A DNA stretch of 64,000 bases from Bradyrhizobium sp. 170. Its GTDB lineage: Bacteria; Pseudomonadota; Alphaproteobacteria; Rhizobiales; Xanthobacteraceae. Shown one piece after another: positions 25,786-34,456 of this stretch; within the stretch, counting starts at the first letter, position 1, and every line of letters starts with the position of its first letter. The position numbers were made by a program, and so were the translations under genes. The DNA is taken from the NCBI RefSeq assembly GCF_023101085.1, contig NZ_CP064703.1, positions 5,456,001-5,520,000 of the forward strand. The letters are read 5' to 3'. Under the pieces are notes generated by a model that was given only the letters and a program-made list of their open reading frames with translations, searched no databases and had not been told where the DNA came from.

Positions 25786-26460
25786 CTAGCGCGCTTTTCG
25801 TCGGGAGGGCTTGGGCTGCTCAACGGTCGGCGGCTCTGCAAAATCCGGGTTACGAAGGCCGTTGAACACCATGTCGAAGAAGATGTCGGCGATCTGCTCG
25901 GGCGTTGCGGACTTGTTGGGATTGTACCACCGATGCATCCAGTTGAGCGAGGACAGGATCAGACGCCCGGTCATGGGCACATCGACCTTCCGAATCTCGC
26001 CGGCGTCGACCGCTTCCTGGATCAGGCCCCGCAGGAAGTGTTCGAACCGGTCCCGGCGCGTGAGTCTTTCCTTCTGCCGGTGACGATCGGGATCGTTCCA
26101 GAAAGCGGTCGTCGATGCGATCCAGGCCCACCGGTAGCGCCGAAAATATTCGGCCGTTGCGACCATAAAAGCGCGGATCTTCTGCGACGGCGGCCCATCC
26201 GGAATGCGGTCGCGCACGAACAGGTACAATTCCAGCGTGGAGCCGACCGCCACGCGCGCGTAGATCTCGTCCTTGTTGGAGAAATGATGATACAGCAGCG
26301 ACTTCGAGATGCCGCAGGCGAGCGCAATGTCACGCATCGACGTTCCATCATATCCCTTGGTGGCGAAAAGCCGCCCGGCTTCCGAGAGAATCTGCAGGAC
26401 GCGATCGGACGCCTCCGCCGGATTCGCGATGCCGTCCTTTGTCGTCGATAATTCAACCAT
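25786..26460 (-). CDS. TetR-family transcriptional regulator
   Basis: A 224-residue protein, start taken as the ATG at 26460 (MVELSTTKDG); ATG 26487 is an alternative, and the ribosome-binding site is weak. The DNA-binding domain is at residues about 20-65 (LFATKGYDGTSMRDIALACG, ISKSLLYHHFSNKDEIYARV), followed by a ligand-binding domain with YRWAWIASTTAFWNDPDRHR, resembling TetR regulators of acyl-CoA catabolism. A GACCGATCGGTC palindrome lies 79 bp upstream, between it and the divergent SMP-30 gene, and two more control the catabolic operon and tctC. The ligand is probably an acyl-CoA pathway intermediate (inference). Confidence 0.9.
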   Translation of the reverse strand: MVELSTTKDGIANPAEASDRVLQILSEAGRLFATKGYDGTSMRDIALACGISKSLLYHHFSNKDEIYARVAVGSTLELYLFVRDRIPDGPPSQKIRAFMVATAEYFRRYRWAWIASTTAFWNDPDRHRQKERLTRRDRFEHFLRGLIQEAVDAGEIRKVDVPMTGRLILSSLNWMHRWYNPNKSATPEQIADIFFDMVFNGLRNPDFAEPPTVEQPKPSRRKAR

Positions 26461-26538
26461 CGAACCTGCAAATCTGGCCTGGCACATCCGAACCAGACCG
26501 AACACTGACCATCACTTGGAAACAGCGTAGTTTTTCCC

Positions 26539-26552
26539 CGACCGATCGGTCA
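26539..26552. promoter_or_regulatory. TetR-type operator, copy 3 (tetR/SMP-30 promoter)
   Basis: CGACCGATCGGTCA with the same 12-bp core as the two copies near tctC; it lies 79 bp before tetR and 37 bp before the SMP-30 gene, fitting autoregulation plus control of the lactonase. Confidence 0.72.
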
Positions 26553-26588
26553 AGCCCGCTCAGTCCTGCAGACCAACGAGGTGCCCAG

Positions 26589-27476
26589 ATGAACGTGGTC
26601 CCGCGCGTCACCCGTATCGGCGGGACCAAAGATCAGCTCGGCGAGAGCCCGGTTTGGGACGAGCGAACGCAGACGCTTTACTGGATCGATTCGCTTGCGG
26701 GATTGATCCGCAAACTGTCCCCCGCGACCGGCGCGATCGAAGAATTTCGGGTGCCCGCTCCGATCGGGTCGCTGGCCCTCGCGCACAACGACGGCGCAGT
26801 CCTGGCCCTGCGCCATGGCTTTGCTTACTACGATTTCAGTAGGCAGAGATTGACCATGGGTCCGCCGATCGGCCTCGACCACCCCATGCTCCGCCTGAAC
26901 GACGGCAAAGTGGATCCTTTCGGACGATTCGTCGCCGGCACCATGCACGGCGGCCGGGCTGACGATGAAAGGCCGCTCGGCGGCCTTTACCGCATCGACG
27001 CGTCGGGCGCCCTCGAGCACCTCGAGACCGATCTCGCCGTGACCAACGGCCCGTGCTTCAGTCCCGATGGCAGGATCTTCTATCTCGCCGACACGGCGCG
27101 GCGCGTGATCTGGGCCTATGACTATCGCCGCGAAGGCCCGCTTGCGAACAGGCGCATCTTCGCTGACACGGAGGCGCTGGGTTCGGGGGCCGATGGGGCG
27201 ACGGTCGATGCGGAAGGCTATCTATGGACGGTCCTGGTCCGTATCGGCGCGATCGCGCGGTTCGCGCCGGATGGAACGATGGTGCACCGTATCGACATGC
27301 CGGTGCGCCATCCGACGAGCGTGACCTTCGGCGGCCCCAGCCTCGATGTCCTCTATGTAACGTCGATCTCGCGCAGCACCAACCTCTCGGACGATGCTCC
27401 GGACGCCGGAGGATTGTTCGCCGTCGAGGATCTCGGCGTGACGGGACTACCGGCTCAAAGATTTGACGCGCGGTAG
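26589..27476 (+). CDS. SMP-30/gluconolactonase/LRE-family protein
   Basis: A 295-residue six-bladed beta-propeller lactonase-type protein. Conserved metal-site motifs are present: LGESPVWDE (Glu), RLNDGKVDPFGRFVAGTM (Asn/Asp region), VTNGPCFSPDG (Asn) and GADGATVDAEGYLW (Asp). Such enzymes hydrolyse sugar or other lactones. The ATG at 26589 follows the TetR operator by 37 bp; a longer in-frame reading overlaps the operator. Co-regulation with the catabolic operon suggests it opens a lactone intermediate of the same route. Confidence 0.88.
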   Translation: MNVVPRVTRIGGTKDQLGESPVWDERTQTLYWIDSLAGLIRKLSPATGAIEEFRVPAPIGSLALAHNDGAVLALRHGFAYYDFSRQRLTMGPPIGLDHPMLRLNDGKVDPFGRFVAGTMHGGRADDERPLGGLYRIDASGALEHLETDLAVTNGPCFSPDGRIFYLADTARRVIWAYDYRREGPLANRRIFADTEALGSGADGATVDAEGYLWTVLVRIGAIARFAPDGTMVHRIDMPVRHPTSVTFGGPSLDVLYVTSISRSTNLSDDAPDAGGLFAVEDLGVTGLPAQRFDAR

Positions 27477-27495
27477 GCTGACATGACGCCTGATG

Positions 27496-28410
27496 CTAGG
27501 CGGATCGCTTGATCTGCCGCGGCACACTCTCCGCCATGTAATCGACAAACACCCTAATCTTCTCCGGCAGGTAGCTGCTCTGCTGGAACGTGGCGTAGAT
27601 GCCCTCGTCATAAGTCGAATTGGTCACCCGGAAGCCCGGCAGCAGCCGCACGAGCTCTCCGCTCTTCAACTCGTCTGCGACGGTGTAGTCGTCGAGCAAC
27701 GCGATGCCATGTCCCTGCACCGCCAGATCGCACAGAATGATGCCGTTGTTGCTGCTGAACGAGGACGGCACGACGATTTCGCGGAGCCTGCTCTTACGCA
27801 TGAATTTCCAAACCACGTCCTCCGGTCCCATCCAGTAAGTCAGGCAGTTGTGGCCCGCCAAATCGTCCGGCCCGCGCAACTTTGGCATTCGCCCGGCATA
27901 GTCCGGCGAGGCCACCAGGAAGCGTTCGCTCCGCACCAGCCTGCGTTGCATCAGGCCCGGATCCTTGGGCGCGGCGATCTGAAAATCGATATCGAACTCC
28001 TCTTCTCGGAGCTGGACGCGCCGTTCTGACAGGCGAAGCTCGACCTTCAGTTCCGGATAAAGCTTCTGGAACTGGGGAATCAACGGTGAAAGCACCTTGA
28101 TGCCGAATAGCGTCCGCGAATGAACCCGGAGCGTTCCGCGCGGCGTGCTCTGCAACGCGAGCGCCGCGGCCTCGGCATCCTCGATGCCATGCAGCACCTG
28201 TTCGGTTCGCTGGAAGAAGATCTTGCCTGCCTCGGTTAATCCGAGATGGCGGGTGCTGCGATTGATCAATTGCACGCCGAGCTGGGCCTCGAGCTCGCCC
28301 ACATAGCGCGACACTGACGCCGGCGAGAGCCCCGCCCGGCGGCCGGCGGCGGAGAAACTGCCTTCGCGGACAGTGCTGACGAACAATTCCATGGCCTGGA
28401 GGCGGTTCAT
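27496..28410 (-). CDS. LysR-family transcriptional regulator
   Basis: About 304 residues from MNRLQAMELFVSTVREGSFS (ATG 28410; ATG 28422 is also possible). Winged helix at residues 1-60 (AAGRRAGLSPASVSRYVGEL), effector domain after about residue 90 (RVHSRTLFGIKVLSPLIPQF). It belongs to the AaeR/DsdC-like subgroup that starts MxRLxAMxxFVxxVxxGSFS. Divergent from the luciferase-like monooxygenase 127 bp away and the likely activator of that operon. A TTTTGCAAAA palindrome sits at 28424-28433. Confidence 0.88.
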   Translation of the reverse strand: MNRLQAMELFVSTVREGSFSAAGRRAGLSPASVSRYVGELEAQLGVQLINRSTRHLGLTEAGKIFFQRTEQVLHGIEDAEAAALALQSTPRGTLRVHSRTLFGIKVLSPLIPQFQKLYPELKVELRLSERRVQLREEEFDIDFQIAAPKDPGLMQRRLVRSERFLVASPDYAGRMPKLRGPDDLAGHNCLTYWMGPEDVVWKFMRKSRLREIVVPSSFSSNNGIILCDLAVQGHGIALLDDYTVADELKSGELVRLLPGFRVTNSTYDEGIYATFQQSSYLPEKIRVFVDYMAESVPRQIKRSA

Positions 28411-28537
28411 TGATCTTTTCATATTTTGCAAAAGACATGCTTAGATTACGCCGATTGTTCGAAAAACCTCAAGACCATACCCTCCCCTCAACCGGTCGCA
28501 AACGGCCGCGACGTAAAATGGCGGAGGAACGCATCCC

Positions 28538-29632
28538 ATGGAATTCGGCGTCTTCATTCTGGCGCAGCAGCGCGGCTATCACCAATCCTCGCAGCAGGTC
28601 ATCAACAACGCGGTCGAACAGACCGTCGCCGCGGAAGCGGCCGGCTTCAATACGGCTTGGTACGCCGAGCATCATTTCAACAATTACAGCCTGTGCCCGT
28701 CGCCGCTGATGATGGTGGCGCACTGTGCCGGACTGACCAAGCGGATCCGGCTCGGCACCGCGGTCTGCGTGTTGCCGCTGTATCACCCCGCGCGTCTGCT
28801 GGGCGAGATCGGCTTTGCCGATACGGTCTCAGGCGGTCGCCTCGATCTCGGCATCGGCTCCGGCTATCAGCAGTTCGAATTCGATCGTTTCGGCGTCAAC
28901 CTGACGGACTCGCATTCGCTGTTCGCGGAATTCTACGAGATCCTTGAAGCGGGCATGCGCGAACGCGTCTTCTCCTATCACGGAAAGCATCTGCAGATGC
29001 CGCCAACCGCGATTGCGGTACGAACAGTGCAAAAACCTATGCCGCCGATCTGGGTGACGTCGGGTCATCCAGAGACGCTCGGACGCGCCATTCGCGACAA
29101 CCACAATTTATTCGTCACGGCACTGCTCAACGGCCTCGACGCGGTGAAAGCCCTGCGCGAACGGCTGGAGGGGATAGCGGCAAAGGAGGGGCGTTCCATC
29201 GACGATGTCAGGTTCGGCTTCCTGCGCTGCGGTTATGCCAGCGACAACGAGAGCGAGATCACGTCCTATCTCGACAACGCGCGCTTCCAGCGCCGGGTAT
29301 CCGAAAGCCTCAAGTTCCGCCGTGCCCAGAGCGAGGATGGCTACCTCATCAAGGAGGAGGCCGGCCCGAACGACATGTCGCTGGAGACCATGCGCAAGAA
29401 TCTGCCGGTGGGAAGCGTCAACCAGGTGATCGACCGCCTGCTCGAGGAAATCAGCGTATTGAAACCGTCGCACATCGCGCTGCAGACCCAGCTTGGTGAT
29501 TTCGATCAGAAGACGATGCTACGGCAGATCGAGCTGTGGGGCAGCAAGATCATCCCGGCGGTCCGGCGCGAGTTGAGCGGCACCGCCAGCTCCGCGCACG
29601 CAAAGCATGACAGCGAGGGCGTTGTCGCATGA
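28538..29632 (+). CDS. Luciferase-like (LLM) flavin-dependent monooxygenase
   Basis: A 364-residue bacterial-luciferase-fold protein: MEFGVFILAQQRGYHQSSQQ, then AEAAGFNTAWYAEHHFNNYS with the conserved AEHHF, LGTAVCVLPLYHPARLLGEI and GGRLDLGIGSGYQQFEF. These enzymes use reduced FMN from a partner reductase to oxidise a substrate. GGAGG precedes the ATG. It overlaps the next gene, a flavin reductase, by 4 nt (ATGA), so the two form a two-component monooxygenase. Substrate unknown. Confidence 0.92.
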   Translation: MEFGVFILAQQRGYHQSSQQVINNAVEQTVAAEAAGFNTAWYAEHHFNNYSLCPSPLMMVAHCAGLTKRIRLGTAVCVLPLYHPARLLGEIGFADTVSGGRLDLGIGSGYQQFEFDRFGVNLTDSHSLFAEFYEILEAGMRERVFSYHGKHLQMPPTAIAVRTVQKPMPPIWVTSGHPETLGRAIRDNHNLFVTALLNGLDAVKALRERLEGIAAKEGRSIDDVRFGFLRCGYASDNESEITSYLDNARFQRRVSESLKFRRAQSEDGYLIKEEAGPNDMSLETMRKNLPVGSVNQVIDRLLEEISVLKPSHIALQTQLGDFDQKTMLRQIELWGSKIIPAVRRELSGTASSAHAKHDSEGVVA

Positions 29633-30192
29633 TCAAGGCACCCTCGACCGCGATGCCGCATGTCGGCCAGCGCGCGTGCGGCGCCCACCTCGCCCAGTTT
29701 CCGCACGTCGAGGCGACCGAATTTCGCAACGCAATGCGCAATCTGGCGAGCGGCGTCGCCATTGTTGCCACAGGCATCGGCGATGCCCGACGGGGGTTGA
29801 CGGCGAGTTCTGTCACTTCGCTTTGCATGAATCCCCCTTGTCTTCTGGTGAGCGTCAACACGAAGTCGGAGACTCACGATTCAATCCTCACCAACGGGTA
29901 CTTTGGAATCAGTTTGCTGAGAGACGGACAGGAGGCGTTGGCTCAGCGCTTCGCGGGTTTAACCGGCGTTAGCGGTGCAGACCGCTTCGGGGATGCTCGC
30001 TGGAACGAAGGAATTACCGGCGCCCCGCTGCTGGAAACCGCAATATGCGCCATTGATTGCGTGCTGCAGCTGCATCAGATCGTCGGCAGCCATGGCATTC
30101 TGATCGGCCGGATTGTTGCGACGCGACAGCATTGTGCAGGAAATCCGGTAATAAACTTTCAGGGCGAGTTGCACACACTGCCCGTTGCGTGA
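29629..30192 (+). CDS. Flavin reductase-like protein (FMN-binding, DIM6/NTAB family)
   Basis: A 187-residue split-barrel flavin reductase: FRNAMRNLASGVAIVATGIG, RGLTASSVTSLCMNPPCLLV (the substrate/FMN loop) and DSILTNGYFGISLLRDGQEA. It uses NAD(P)H to supply FMNH2 to the upstream LLM monooxygenase, with which it overlaps by four bases. The HQIVGSHGILIGRIV motif near residue 145 corresponds to the usual H..Y.GRV position. Confidence 0.9.
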   Translation: MIKAPSTAMPHVGQRACGAHLAQFPHVEATEFRNAMRNLASGVAIVATGIGDARRGLTASSVTSLCMNPPCLLVSVNTKSETHDSILTNGYFGISLLRDGQEALAQRFAGLTGVSGADRFGDARWNEGITGAPLLETAICAIDCVLQLHQIVGSHGILIGRIVATRQHCAGNPVINFQGELHTLPVA

Positions 30193-30226
30193 CCGGTATC
30201 TACGAAAGCACCATCGGAGTTGAGCG

Positions 30227-30520
30227 ATGATCGTGGAATACTCATCAGGCAAAGGCCTGTCCCTCGCGGAGCCGGAAGATTTCCGCAATTTCAAGCTACG
30301 CGTGAAGGGCGATTGGAATGCCGGTTCGGTCTCGGTTGAGGGAATTACATTCGTCGACGAGCGAAACGCGCTAATCTCAATCGAGCTCGTCCCGACACTA
30401 CCCGGCCGGCCCGACGGCGAACGGTGGCTGAAGAACTATTTCGCCATGATCGAAGCGGCCCGCAACCACGGTTGGATCGACGCGCAATCAAACGCTGTTC
30501 GCGCTCACGTCGAACGATGA
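30227..30520 (+). CDS. Small conserved-looking protein of unknown function
   Basis: A 97-residue soluble protein with GGAG 7 nt before the ATG at 30227, following the flavin reductase by 34 bp in the same direction. No signal peptide, membrane segment or catalytic motif is seen. The sequence alternates short beta-like strands (SVSVEGITFVDERNALISIE) and a C-terminal helix (WLKNYFAMIEAARNHGWIDA). Its position suggests a third component of the monooxygenase system, but no function can be assigned. Confidence 0.65.
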   Translation: MIVEYSSGKGLSLAEPEDFRNFKLRVKGDWNAGSVSVEGITFVDERNALISIELVPTLPGRPDGERWLKNYFAMIEAARNHGWIDAQSNAVRAHVER

Positions 30521-30525
30521 TGTGA

Positions 30526-30666
30526 CCGCCTGGCCAGCAGCGATTGGCCGATCTCGGCGCCGAAAGCGTGGAGCAAAGCCGCCGCGGACCAAAAGCCCTC
30601 GCGGACCTGGTCAAATGCGGATCCGCACGGCTAATGCCGATTCTAAATGCCGCGGCGGAGAAATAA
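30526..30666 (+). pseudogene. C-terminal remnant of a TctC-type binding protein
   Basis: The frame gives QQRLADLGAESVEQSRR, then ALADLVKCGSARLMPIL and NAAAEK before a TAA at 30664. This matches the last 45 residues of Bug/TctC proteins, where xxRLxxLGAExV...ALxxLVKSExxRWxPII precedes the stop. Everything upstream is missing (a TGA sits at 30523), so the gene is a fossil between the small protein and the convergent lactonase gene. Confidence 0.6.
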
Positions 30667-30721
30667 GCACGGCATCGCGCCTCGAAGGCACTCGCCTCCG
30701 TCGAGATCGCATCGAGATCGG

Positions 30722-31555
30722 CTAGTGCCCCGACAGATAATCAGCGCGAACAGGCGCGGCTCCCGATGGCGGCACGTCGAGGCGTACGGCAATGCCCTCT
30801 AATTCCGGACTCGGGGCCGGATATAGCTTCATCACGAGCGGATCATGGCCGGGAATGATGTAGCTCTCGTCCGGCGCCAGTTTCAGCAACCGGTCGAACC
30901 CCTCCAGCATTTCGCCGATATGAAGGGCGGTCGTAAATGGGCGTTCGCTCGCCATATTCTCATAGAAATGACTGACGTCGGAGGCCAGCACGACGAATCC
31001 GCGGCGGGTCCTGACGCGAACGAACTGAAGCCCCGCCGAATGGCCGCCTGCGGCATGTATGGAGAGACCGGGAGCGAGCTCGGCGTCACCATCGTAGAAC
31101 AGCACCCGGCGCGCATAGTTGAGCCGTACGATCCCGCAGACATCCTCGACCTCGAACGAATGCGATGACCGCGGATATCGCATGAAGCGTCCCGTGGCAT
31201 AGGCAATTTCGCGTTCCTGGAGATGAAATCGCGCGTTCGGGAACCGGTCGAAATTTCCCACATGGTCGTAATGCAGATGCGTGAGGATAACGTCCTCGAT
31301 CCCGGCTGCATCGATGTCGAACGCACCGAGCGTCTCCACTGGACAGCGCAGGAACGTCCGTTTCCGCTTGTTCGCGACTTCCGCGTTGAAGCCGGTGTCG
31401 ATGACGAAGGTGCGGCCTCCCCCTCTTGCCAGCCACATGAAATAGTCCATCGGCATCGGGCCGTCGTGCGGATCGCCGCCGATGAAATGATCGCTGCGCC
31501 ACGCATCGCGGGTGGCATAGCGAATAGCGAACAGCTCGTATTCCTGGTCGGCCAT
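30722..31555 (-). CDS. Metallo-beta-lactamase-fold hydrolase, N-acyl-homoserine-lactonase-like family
   Basis: A 277-residue protein starting at ATG 31555 with GGGA upstream. The metal motif HxHxDH is at residues 93-98 (ILTHLHYDHVGNFD), with further ligands His172 (AAGGHSAGL), Asp193 (VLASDVSHFY) and a C-terminal His (IIPGHDPLV). This set matches AHL-lactonase-like lactonases. It could open a lactone of the adjacent pathway, or quench acyl-homoserine lactones; sequence alone cannot separate these. Next on the strand upstream is a CMD-family gene 27 bp away, forming an operon. Confidence 0.88.
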   Translation of the reverse strand: MADQEYELFAIRYATRDAWRSDHFIGGDPHDGPMPMDYFMWLARGGGRTFVIDTGFNAEVANKRKRTFLRCPVETLGAFDIDAAGIEDVILTHLHYDHVGNFDRFPNARFHLQEREIAYATGRFMRYPRSSHSFEVEDVCGIVRLNYARRVLFYDGDAELAPGLSIHAAGGHSAGLQFVRVRTRRGFVVLASDVSHFYENMASERPFTTALHIGEMLEGFDRLLKLAPDESYIIPGHDPLVMKLYPAPSPELEGIAVRLDVPPSGAAPVRADYLSGH

Positions 31556-31582
31556 GCTATTTCCCAATAGACCGGCGGTTCA

Positions 31583-31960
31583 TCACTTCCCTTCCACTTC
31601 GTTGAACGCCTCCCGTGCGTTGCGGAAGGCGTCGATTCCCGATGGGATGCCGCAATAGACACCGACCTGAAGCAGGATCTCCTTGATCTCGTCCTTGGTG
31701 AGGCCGTTCTTCAAGGCCCCCTTGACGTGCAACTTCAGTTCGTGGGGTCGATTGAGCGCGCCGAGCATCGCCAGATTGACGATGCTGCGGGTGCGGCGGT
31801 CGAGCCCCGGCCGGGTCCACAATGCACCCCAGCAGAATTCGGTCGACCATTCGGCCATCGTCCGGGTGAATTCATCCGCGCCGGCAATGGACTTGTTGAC
31901 ATAGTCCTCGCCGAGTACTTCCTTGCGCACCTTTAGGCCCTTGTCGAACAATTCAGTCAT
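31583..31960 (-). CDS. Carboxymuconolactone decarboxylase family protein
   Basis: A 125-residue single-domain CMD protein starting MTELFDKGLKVRKEVLGEDY. It resembles PcaC: TEFCWGALWTRPGLDRRTRS, LNRPHELKLHVKGALKNGLT and QVGVYCGIPSGIDAFRNARE are the conserved segments. PcaC decarboxylates 4-carboxymuconolactone, but many paralogues act on other lactones. A paralogue occurs at 41987-42367, about half identical. It is located 48 bp after the MmgE/PrpD gene and before the lactonase-like gene, suggesting a lactone/decarboxylation module. Confidence 0.85.
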   Translation of the reverse strand: MTELFDKGLKVRKEVLGEDYVNKSIAGADEFTRTMAEWSTEFCWGALWTRPGLDRRTRSIVNLAMLGALNRPHELKLHVKGALKNGLTKDEIKEILLQVGVYCGIPSGIDAFRNAREAFNEVEGK

Positions 31961-32008
31961 CGCTGGTTCCTTTCATTGTTTGAGAACTGCTTTTCAGGGC
32001 GGCGCGGT

Positions 32009-33352
32009 TCATCCGTGCACCCTCATCAGGCTCGCGACGTCTGCAAGCGTGTCGAGACGCCAGACACCATCGATGATGCGATCTATATCCCAACCGGTGC
32101 CGCCCAGCCGCGCGCAATCGCGCACTTTCGCTTCGACATCACGGTCGGATAATGGGTCGGCAAGACTGCCTTTCGCTTCCATCACAAGCTTTTCGAACGT
32201 CTCTCCCGACGTCAATTGGATAATGACGCGCGCGGCACCATCCGGAAGCGAAGCGTCAGGCATTGCCCTCACCTTCTGGCGCAGCGACACGATGTCCGGC
32301 CGAAATACGGTCGCGTCCGCGAACTCGGTGACGCCGGCCGCACCCAGCAGCAGCGCACAGGCGGCGCAATGATGAATGCTGACCCGCGCGTCGCGTTCGT
32401 TGCGAACCGGCCGGTCGCCGCGCGCCAGCAACAGCGCCGAGCCCTGCACCGTGATGGAGGCGATACTATCAATGCGCTGGTTCAGGCTCGCTCGTAGTTC
32501 GAAGCAGGCGTCGATCACGGCATGAAACACGATGCCCGCCGGATAGGGCTTGTAGGTATTCTTCGCGATCTCCCAGGTCTTGCCGAGACCGCCCGTCAAC
32601 TGTGCCATATCGGGTTCGTCACCCATGGCACGAGCCCAGCCGAGCGTCCCCTCAATAGCCCGCGGCGATGCGGAGTAGCCTTCAGCCGCAAGCAATGCCG
32701 CAAACAGGCCGTTGCGCGCCGCGTTGCCAACGCTGACATTCTTGGCGGCGCTCGGGAGATTTTCGACGATCCCGGCCGACTGGCTGGCTGCAATTCCAAT
32801 CGCGTTCGAAATCTGGTCCGCCGAAAGCCCGAGCAGTTTCGCGCAGGCTGCGGCCGCACCGAACACCCCGCAAGTCGAGGTGATGTGCCAGCCACGCGCA
32901 TAATGTCCGGGAGACACTGCGTTGCCGACGCGACATTCGACCTCTACGCCGAGAATGAATGCCGTGAGAACCGCTTGGCCCGAAAATCCCCGCGCCTGCG
33001 CCAATGCCAGCACCGGAGCTGCGACCGGCGCCGCGGGATGAATGATGGTGTCCAGATGGGTATCGTCGAAATCGAGCAGATTGGCCGAAATGGCGTTGAG
33101 GAACGACGCGCACATGGCGTCGAGCCGTTCCGTACGGCCGATGATCGTCGACGTCGCAGCACCGCTGAACGGCAATAACGTGCGCAACGCCGCGGTGACG
33201 GCGGGGTCATTCGCCGAACCCAGCGCGGTCGCGAAGAAGTTCAGCATCGAGCGTTTCGCTTCGTGACTTTGCGCGGCGACATCCGCCCACACCGTGCCGG
33301 CAATGAGATCGCCGAAAATGGTGCCGGCGCCTTGCGCTTCAACTTGCCGCAC
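32009..33352 (-). CDS. MmgE/PrpD-family protein
   Basis: A 447-residue protein starting at GTG 33352 with AGGA upstream. MmgE/PrpD proteins include 2-methylcitrate dehydratase and related dehydratases or isomerases of hydroxy- and tricarboxylic acids. Helical domain features seen: NAISANLLDFDDTHLDTIIH, HYARGWHITSTCGVFGAAAA, QSAGIVENLPSAAKNVSVGN and KTWEIAKNTYKPYPAGIVFH. A second, distinct MmgE/PrpD gene lies at 34457 on the other strand. The dehydration substrate is unknown. Confidence 0.87.
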   Translation of the reverse strand: MRQVEAQGAGTIFGDLIAGTVWADVAAQSHEAKRSMLNFFATALGSANDPAVTAALRTLLPFSGAATSTIIGRTERLDAMCASFLNAISANLLDFDDTHLDTIIHPAAPVAAPVLALAQARGFSGQAVLTAFILGVEVECRVGNAVSPGHYARGWHITSTCGVFGAAAACAKLLGLSADQISNAIGIAASQSAGIVENLPSAAKNVSVGNAARNGLFAALLAAEGYSASPRAIEGTLGWARAMGDEPDMAQLTGGLGKTWEIAKNTYKPYPAGIVFHAVIDACFELRASLNQRIDSIASITVQGSALLLARGDRPVRNERDARVSIHHCAACALLLGAAGVTEFADATVFRPDIVSLRQKVRAMPDASLPDGAARVIIQLTSGETFEKLVMEAKGSLADPLSDRDVEAKVRDCARLGGTGWDIDRIIDGVWRLDTLADVASLMRVHG

Positions 33353-33529
33353 TGAGCGAATTCCTCGGACCTTGTTTTTCCGACCCTATTCCGGCGCGCC
33401 ATGGCCTGTCGACAGGAATCTTATGCTTGACAGATTGACTGACAATCTTGACATTCGACGAAACGCGGGCAGGGAAACCTGCCGCGGCAAGAACAAGAGA
33501 GCGCTTGCGGCGCGAACAGGGAGCGAACC

Positions 33530-34423
33530 ATGGCTGCAGAAACAATCGGCTTTGTCGGAACCGGCCGCATGGGTGGACCGATGGCCGGGCGCCTGCTCGA
33601 CGCCGGCTATTCGCTGTGCATTTACGATTCGCAGGTCGAGGCGACCAAGGTGCTGGTTGCGCGCGGCGCACGGCTAGCGCAATCGCCCGCCGAAGTCGCA
33701 TCGAGCGCCGATATCGTGCTGGCAAGCCTGCCGACCCCCGACATCGTCAAGGCGGTTGCGCTGGGGCCCGATGGAATCATTGCCGGAAACCGCGCCACGG
33801 TGCTGATCGACTTGTCCACCACCGGGCCTGGCGCCGCCAAATTGATCGCGAAGGGATTCGAAGCGAGGAACCTGACCCTCGTCGATGCACCGGTCAGCGG
33901 CGGCATCAAGGGCGCAGTGAACGGTACGCTTGCGGTGATGGTTTCCTGTCCGAAGGCGACCTATGACAGGGTTGAGCCGATCCTGAAGCACTTCGGAAAG
34001 CTGTTTTACACCGGCGACAAGCCGGGCACGGCACAGACGGCAAAACTGGCCAACAATCTGATGGCGGCGGCAGCGCTCGTGATCACCTCCGAAGCGGTGG
34101 CGATGGGCGTCAAGGGCGGCGTCAACGCCAAGGTGCTGATCGACATCATCAACGCCAGCAGCGGGCGCAACAGCGCCTCGGAAGACAAATTCCCCCGCGC
34201 CGTGCTTCCCGGCACCTTCGATTTCGGATTTACCACCGGCCTCTCCTACAAGGACGTTCGGCTCTGCGTCGATGAAGCCGAGGCGATGGGTGTTCCGATG
34301 GTCTGCGGTTCCGTGGTCCGACAGATGCTCGCCATCACCAACGCCAAATATGGCGCGTCATCCGACTTTACGTCGATCGCGAAAGTGCTGGAGGAATGGG
34401 CCGGCGTCGAAATGCGCGGCTAG
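33530..34423 (+). CDS. 3-hydroxyisobutyrate dehydrogenase-related NAD(P)-dependent oxidoreductase
   Basis: A 297-residue beta-hydroxyacid dehydrogenase. Cofactor motif IGFVGTGRMGGPMAG (residues 6-20), substrate motif VDAPVSGGIKGAVNGTL (118-134), catalytic Lys172 in GTAQTAKLANNLMAA. It oxidises 3-hydroxy acids such as 3-hydroxyisobutyrate or tartronate semialdehyde-type substrates. The start has GGGAG upstream. First gene of a plus-strand operon running through MmgE/PrpD into a Liv-type transporter, so the substrate is probably derived from the transported solute. Confidence 0.9.
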   Translation: MAAETIGFVGTGRMGGPMAGRLLDAGYSLCIYDSQVEATKVLVARGARLAQSPAEVASSADIVLASLPTPDIVKAVALGPDGIIAGNRATVLIDLSTTGPGAAKLIAKGFEARNLTLVDAPVSGGIKGAVNGTLAVMVSCPKATYDRVEPILKHFGKLFYTGDKPGTAQTAKLANNLMAAAALVITSEAVAMGVKGGVNAKVLIDIINASSGRNSASEDKFPRAVLPGTFDFGFTTGLSYKDVRLCVDEAEAMGVPMVCGSVVRQMLAITNAKYGASSDFTSIAKVLEEWAGVEMRG

Positions 34424-34456
34424 GCCGAAGCCACCAGCGCGCGAAGGGCGATTGCC

